From positions 1 through 33,532 of the forward strand of contig WLOY01000020.1 of NCBI GenBank assembly GCA_009699015.1: 33,532 nucleotides of DNA. Direction: 5' to 3'. This DNA comes from Actinomycetota bacterium. GTDB lineage: Bacteria; Actinomycetota; Actinomycetes; S36-B12. This document shows, piece by piece, positions 29,712 through 33,532 of this stretch (its first letter is position 1; every line of letters begins with the position of its first letter). The position numbers were made by a program, and so were the translations under genes. The notes under the pieces are model-generated. The model was not told the origin of the DNA, ran no database searches, and was given only the letters and a program-made list of their open reading frames with translations.

Positions 29712-29864
29712 GTGTCGGCCAGCTCCCACTGACCGCGCCGGTGCTGTTGGCGGCGAGAGCGGCGCCGGCGAGGTCGCGGTAACCTCGACGGCGAAGGTCG
29801 GCGCTCTGACCGGCCCAGGCAGCGTTCCGGCGATTGCTCATCCGCCCGACGAAAGGCGACGTCC

Positions 29865-30305
29865 GTGGCAACGGTCTATTTCACGGTCACCCGTGACCTG
29901 CCCCTCCCCGCACGTGCGGTGTTCGACGAGCTCATCGACTGGAAAGGCCACGCCAAGTGGGTGCCCCTCACCAAGGTGCAGGTGCTCAAGGGCAACGGCG
30001 GGCCCGGCACGGAATTCATCGCGACCTCCGGGATCAGGCCGCTCGCCCTGCCTGATCGCATGCGCGTCGACGAACTCGATTCCGAGGCGATGACCGTTCG
30101 CGTCTCAAAGATCGGGCCGGTGCTCACCGGCGTCGTTCACCTCTCGGTGACGGCGACGGGCGAGGGCACCTCGCGGCTCGAATGGGTCGAGGACATCCTG
30201 GTCCCGCGGATGCCGCAGTTCCTCTCCAAGCCCGTCGCGGCTGCCGCCCGAATGGGCTTCCAGTCCTCGATCACCCGGATGGCCAAGCTCCTCGCGGCCA
30301 CCTGA
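29865..30305 (+). CDS. SRPBCC family (polyketide cyclase-like) protein
   Basis: 146 residues, GTG start with AAAGG upstream. The START/SRPBCC fold is apparent: an initial beta strand (VYFTVTRDLPLPARAVFDELIDWKGHAKW), strands carrying GTEFIATSG, LPDRMRVDELD, TVRVSKIGPVLTGVVHLSV and SRLEWVEDILVP, and a long C-terminal helix. Such proteins enclose a hydrophobic ligand; many actinobacterial members are of unknown role. It is divergent from the DUF5926 gene with 167 bp between them, and ends 21 bp before the convergent GDPD gene. Confidence 0.85.
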   Translation: MATVYFTVTRDLPLPARAVFDELIDWKGHAKWVPLTKVQVLKGNGGPGTEFIATSGIRPLALPDRMRVDELDSEAMTVRVSKIGPVLTGVVHLSVTATGEGTSRLEWVEDILVPRMPQFLSKPVAAAARMGFQSSITRMAKLLAAT

Positions 30306-30326
30306 CGCAGCAGCGCCATGGCCGGT

Positions 30327-31163
30327 TCAGCCTGACGCTCGCGCTCTATCAAGGGCGGAGCGAACCATGAGCGGCCGGTTGCTGATGATGGCATCCACTC
30401 CCAGCGCCGCCAGAAACGTCACGTCCGCGGGGGAATCGACCGTCCAGACATGGACGGCATTGCCCTTTTCCCGGACGAGGCCGACGTATTCGGGATTCGC
30501 GCGCACCCAGGCGATCGAAACGCCGGCGATGCCGATGTTCTCCGGCAGCGAGCCATCGCGATGCCGTCGCGGCACCGAATCCATGAGCAGGACGGTCGGC
30601 ATGCCGGGCGCTGAGCGGTGGATGCGTCGCAGCGCCCTCGCGCTGAACGACATGAGCCGGACCCGCGACTCACCCGGCCGGCCCCCGGTGCCGCCACGCC
30701 GCGCAAGGCCGAAGTACTCGAGGGTGTCGACGAGCTCCTCCTCGACGTAGCCGCCGAAGCGGGTCGGGTGCTTTGTCTCGATCGCGAACCGGATGGTCGG
30801 GGATGCGTCGAGAAGGGTCGCGATCATCGTTCGCAGGGTGAGGACATTGGTGCGCGTCTCGTCCGGCGCCGGCGACTCGTAGTCGCGCCAGCTGAGTCCG
30901 GGGCGGCTGAAGTCGTGCCGGAGGAGCTCGCCGAGGGTGAGCGCCGACACGGTGCCGTGGCCGGAGGACGTGCGGTCGATCCGCCGGTCGTGGACGCACA
31001 CGAGGGTTCCGTCCGAGGTGAGCCGGACGTCGCACTCGACGGCATCGGCCCCATCCTCAATGGCCTGAAGGTAGGAGGCGAGGCTGTGCTCGGGCTCGTC
31101 CTCATTGGCCCCACGATGCGCCACGACCTCGGGGACTCGCCCGGGAACGGCCTCGCTGCTCAC
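30327..31163 (-). CDS. Glycerophosphodiester phosphodiesterase
   Basis: 278 residues from the GTG at 31163; the longer frame beyond it only mirrors the divergent HAD gene. GDPD motifs: VVAHRGANEDEPEHSLASYLQAIEDGADAVECDVRLTSDG with catalytic His and the metal-binding E-x-D, VCVHD with the second catalytic His, IRFAIETKH (acid ligand) and the C-terminal VHVWTVDSPAD. No signal peptide, so it is cytoplasmic. It hydrolyses glycerophosphodiesters to glycerol-3-phosphate and an alcohol. A 69-bp gap separates it from the divergent HAD phosphatase. Confidence 0.93.
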   Translation of the reverse strand: MSSEAVPGRVPEVVAHRGANEDEPEHSLASYLQAIEDGADAVECDVRLTSDGTLVCVHDRRIDRTSSGHGTVSALTLGELLRHDFSRPGLSWRDYESPAPDETRTNVLTLRTMIATLLDASPTIRFAIETKHPTRFGGYVEEELVDTLEYFGLARRGGTGGRPGESRVRLMSFSARALRRIHRSAPGMPTVLLMDSVPRRHRDGSLPENIGIAGVSIAWVRANPEYVGLVREKGNAVHVWTVDSPADVTFLAALGVDAIISNRPLMVRSALDRARASG

Positions 31164-31232
31164 CTGCCAAGCCTGCCACAGACACCCGATCGCGACCGAG
31201 GGCTCGCCGCAGGAGCGTGGCAGGATGATCGC

Positions 31233-31889
31233 GTGCAGCGACTCGTCCTCTTCGACCTTGATGGCACGCTCACCGATGCAGCCCCCGGCATCGTGAGCAG
31301 CCTGCTCTACGCGCTCGACGAAATGGGCATCGAGCACCCTGACGATGCCACGATCGCAACCTTCCTCGGCCCTCCGCTCAAGGACACCTTCGGCGGGTAT
31401 TTCGGGATGGACGAGGCTGGCATCGACGCCGCGATCGCTCACTACCGGGTGAGGTATAACGACGTAGGCCTGTTCGAGAACGAGGTCTACCCCGGTATTC
31501 CGGATCTGCTCGCCCGGCTGACTGGTGCCGGCTTCACTCTCGCGACAAGCACGTCGAAGCCGACCGTCTCGGCCACCCGCATCCTCGAGCACTTCAGCCT
31601 CGCGCAGCACTTCACGTTCATCGGCGGGGCGAGCCTCGACAGCGAGCGTAATTCGAAGGCCGAGGTCATCGCCCACACCCTCGACGAGCTCAACGCCCTC
31701 GGCACCGACACATCAGCGGGCAGCATCACCATGGTCGGAGATCGCCAGCACGACGTCTTGGGGGCGGCGCAGTTCGGTATCCCGGCGATCGGCGTGCTGT
31801 GGGGGTATGGCAGCAGGGCTGAGCTCGAGGGGGCTGGGGCGGTGGCCACCGCCGATGACGTCGGGCACCTAGGTCGCCTGCTCAGCTGA
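31233..31889 (+). CDS. HAD phosphatase, phosphoglycolate phosphatase-like
   Basis: 218 residues from the GTG at 31233, with CAGGA 7 nt upstream. HAD motif I LFDLDGTLTD (6-15, nucleophile D8), a small helical C1 cap (about 18-85), motif II ATSTSKPT, motif III K near ERNSKAEVI, and motif IV MVGDRQHDVLGA. Gph/PgmB-like members act on phosphoglycolate or small sugar phosphates. The family member cannot be told from sequence alone. It is divergent from the GDPD gene. Confidence 0.88.
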   Translation: MQRLVLFDLDGTLTDAAPGIVSSLLYALDEMGIEHPDDATIATFLGPPLKDTFGGYFGMDEAGIDAAIAHYRVRYNDVGLFENEVYPGIPDLLARLTGAGFTLATSTSKPTVSATRILEHFSLAQHFTFIGGASLDSERNSKAEVIAHTLDELNALGTDTSAGSITMVGDRQHDVLGAAQFGIPAIGVLWGYGSRAELEGAGAVATADDVGHLGRLLS

Positions 31890-32470
31890 AGCCTTCACCA
31901 CTCGTCGGATGGCTCGGGGTGAGCGCGGGCTCGGCTCGTCACGCCTGCGACGCTCCTTTCGCACGTCAACCCAGCTACGCGCGTAGGGGAGGTAGCAGCG
32001 CCTCCGCATCAACTTTGATGGCCGAGCACCAAATGCGCGAAAGCACGTCGAGTCGGTAGCGGAGGGACGTTGGCAGGGTACGACCGTCAGCACGATGATC
32101 CGACAATCCAGGACCATCAAGAAGGTCGTGCGGAGCGCGACTCGGAGAGCAAGACTCCCTGCTCGGCCAATAGGGCGACATGGGACGCGGCAAAACCGAA
32201 TTGGGAATCCTGAGGCACCGGTCGCCGGCTTCGAACTTCGGGCTCAAGGCCAAAGGGTCCAAGACGTACCGTCGCGGATACGCGATTTCTGCGCCGTCGG
32301 GTTCCCACGCCGAGCAGAAGACATGATCCTTGGTCAGTCCCACCGCCAACGCGTCTGGATTGACGTGCAGCATATTGCGCGAGTGGCAGGCAGCACAGCC
32401 CGACGACCTGAAATATCGTTATCACTGAATCGAACCGGCCAATTGGCCCGGGAGTCGGGGGAGGCTCAAC
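31890..32470. other. Gene-poor stretch, possibly with a degenerate ORF
   Basis: 581 bases separate the HAD gene from DUF3800. The best candidate is a minus-strand frame at 31975-32373 (132 codons, MLHVNPDALAVGLTKDHVF…), but its composition changes midway and it matches no family I know. Its last third (LRYRLDVLSRIWCSAIKVDAEALLPPL) looks protein-like. It may be a frameshifted remnant. No tRNA, insertion sequence or CRISPR was seen. Confidence 0.35.
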
Positions 32471-33187
32471 GTGCTCGTCGCTTACCTAGACGAGTCATTC
32501 ACCAAGAGCTTCTTCTGTTTCGCCGCGATTCTGGCCGATGAGCACGCCATTCGGGACTTGTCAGCAGAACTCGATGCAGTCATTGCAGCAGCTGCACAAG
32601 ACCACGGATTCAGCCCTGACGCGGAGATTCACGGATACCCCATGTTCCATGGCGAGGATGATTGGGCGAACGTAGGCGTCAGAGCGCGCGTCTGGGTGTT
32701 CGAGAGAGTGATCGATGCGATTCTCGCGGCCAATGTGACCATCCTCCTGCGAGGCACGCACACACATCGCCTGCTCGAGAGGCAAGCACGAAAGGCGTAC
32801 CCGGTGACTTACTCCCGGGAACAATTGTGTTTCCAGCACATGCTTCAGCGCATCGATGCAGTCGCTTCACGCCATGACACTCATGCCCTCGTGATCGCCG
32901 ATGATCGCGATGACCGAGACAGCCACCGAGCACATTTCGCGTTGTACAAGAACTTCGGTACTCCCGGGGAGTACATGTCCACCCGGCTCGACCGCCTGCT
33001 CGACACCGTCTACTTCGCCCCAAGCCACCCATCCCGGCTTCTTCAGGCTGCAGACATGCTCGCCTACACCTACCGGCGCTGGAACGCCCAGACTGAACCG
33101 GACCCACGCTCGCAGTTGACCATGGACAGGCTCCGGGGCAAGATCACCTCCTCCGGGAAACTCCACTCGCCAGGCAACTGGCCCTAG
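32471..33187 (+). CDS. DUF3800 domain protein
   Basis: 238 residues, GTG start with GGGGGAGG 6 nt upstream, a strong ribosome-binding site. The N-terminal signature is VAYLDESF (D7, E8), followed by FFCFAAILADE. A central acidic segment (LVIADDRDDRDSH) and the C-terminal SRLLQAADMLAYTYRRWN complete the RNase H-like DUF3800 layout, in which the conserved acidic residues could bind metal. The biochemical role is not established. Such genes are frequent in mobile or defence-rich areas. It follows a gene-poor stretch, which suggests acquired DNA. Confidence 0.85.
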   Translation: MLVAYLDESFTKSFFCFAAILADEHAIRDLSAELDAVIAAAAQDHGFSPDAEIHGYPMFHGEDDWANVGVRARVWVFERVIDAILAANVTILLRGTHTHRLLERQARKAYPVTYSREQLCFQHMLQRIDAVASRHDTHALVIADDRDDRDSHRAHFALYKNFGTPGEYMSTRLDRLLDTVYFAPSHPSRLLQAADMLAYTYRRWNAQTEPDPRSQLTMDRLRGKITSSGKLHSPGNWP

Positions 33188-33196
33188 ATGCACGAC

Positions 33197-33217
33197 AGCC
33201 CCGCACTTGACGGGGCT
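33197..33217 (+). terminator. Hairpin after DUF3800 gene
   Basis: AGCCCCG (33197-33203) and CGGGGCT (33211-33217) form a perfect 7-bp stem with a 7-nt loop, 10 nt after the stop. No T-run follows, so it is a terminator candidate of the type often seen in high-GC genomes. Confidence 0.5.
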
Positions 33218-33378
33218 GAAGGCGGTGCGGGCGGCATTTCTGCGACCTGCATGAGGAGAGTACCACTGAGAGTCCAGACCAGAGCGCGAAGGCTTGCCGC
33301 CGAATGCAAAACGGGCAGGCCGTCTCCGAATCGTCCGCATTCAAGCCTTACACGACCCTGACGAAACGTGAACCCATC

Positions 33379-33400
33379 ACGGTAAGTTCGCCCCTACCGT
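33379..33400. promoter_or_regulatory. Inverted repeat upstream of the last gene
   Basis: ACGGTA (33379-33384) and TACCGT (33395-33400) are inverted around a 10-bp spacer, 55 bp before the start of the exported protein. A possible operator. The rest of 33218-33455 shows no gene. Confidence 0.25.
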
Positions 33401-33455
33401 CCGATACGCAAGAAGGACGGACGAGATTCGCCGCCTGACTCACGCGAAGGACATC

Positions 33456-33532
33456 ATGAAGCGCAACACACGACGGATCATCGCAACCGGCTCGATCGCC
33501 GCCGTGGCAGCGGGCTCGATGCTCTTCCTCTC
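33456..33532 (+). CDS. N-terminus of an exported protein (partial)
   Basis: ATG at 33456 with GAAGGAC 5 nt upstream. The 25 visible residues begin MKRNTRRIIATGSIAAVAAG and continue SMLFL, a Sec-type signal peptide with a basic n-region and a hydrophobic core. The gene runs off the window, so the mature protein is unknown. Confidence 0.65.
   Translation, partial: MKRNTRRIIATGSIAAVAAGSMLFL

Noticed and set aside
31975..32373. 132-codon minus-strand ORF
   Set aside because: Only partly protein-like, no family recognised; kept as a note in the gene-poor stretch rather than called as a gene.
1..33532. tRNA, rRNA, insertion sequences, attachment sites
   Set aside because: No tRNA cloverleaf, rRNA segment, transposase or flanking target duplication was recognised by eye; a tRNAscan or covariance search would be needed to exclude them fully.

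Overview
The window is GC-rich, densely packed DNA with many GTG starts, 4-nt ATGA/GTGA gene overlaps and probable leaderless transcripts (TANNNT 6-8 nt before a start codon). Bpa (ending in GQYL), DUF4446, DUF5926 and the CxxHxxC-type ferredoxin point to a high-GC actinobacterium, most likely Micrococcales. The genus cannot be fixed from the sequence.

Layout. 1-1580: decayed DNA with the tail of an unknown ORF and a 5'-truncated AAA/DUF4143 ATPase that keeps half of its P-loop. 1581-3080: secreted beta-propeller/Fn3 protein with a palindrome over its start. 3254-6465 (minus): OmpR-type regulator, sensor kinase and L-2-hydroxyglutarate oxidase in one tight operon. 6618-7226 (plus): divergent exported PepSY protein with an acidic tail. 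7292-12369: redox module with a degenerate MoeA-like protein, a 33-aa membrane peptide, a four-histidine ferric-reductase-like membrane protein, ApbE, an exported coiled-coil protein, a ferredoxin and a NuoF-like protein. 12512-16842 (plus): TauE/SafE permease, K+ channel with RCK domain, PIG3-type quinone oxidoreductase, secreted GH88 hydrolase.

16839-20263: a SET-domain methyltransferase divergent from the proteasome activator bpa, then a serine-rich mini-ORF, serS and a Cof-type HAD phosphatase. 20386-22745: NarL-type regulator and kinase behind a leader with strong hairpins. 22776-26024 (minus): operon DUF4446 - pheA - rmlB - rmlD. 26104-27372: membrane protein with a channel-like pore region. 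27382-28557: second DUF4143 ATPase lacking a normal start, next to a 22-bp tandem repeat. 28753-31889: core-type genes DUF5926/SEC-C, SRPBCC, GDPD, HAD phosphatase. 31890-33532: accessory-looking end with a gene-poor stretch, DUF3800, and the start of an exported protein.

How they may work together. The 7.3-12.4 kb module reads as a route from NAD(P)H (NuoF-like) through a small Fe-S protein to a membrane b-heme protein, with ApbE able to flavinylate an outside acceptor. No ApbE acceptor motif was seen in this module. The adjacent two-component system and PepSY protein may sense envelope state. The other striking item is the ORF between bpa and serS, with five Ser codons in its first twelve.
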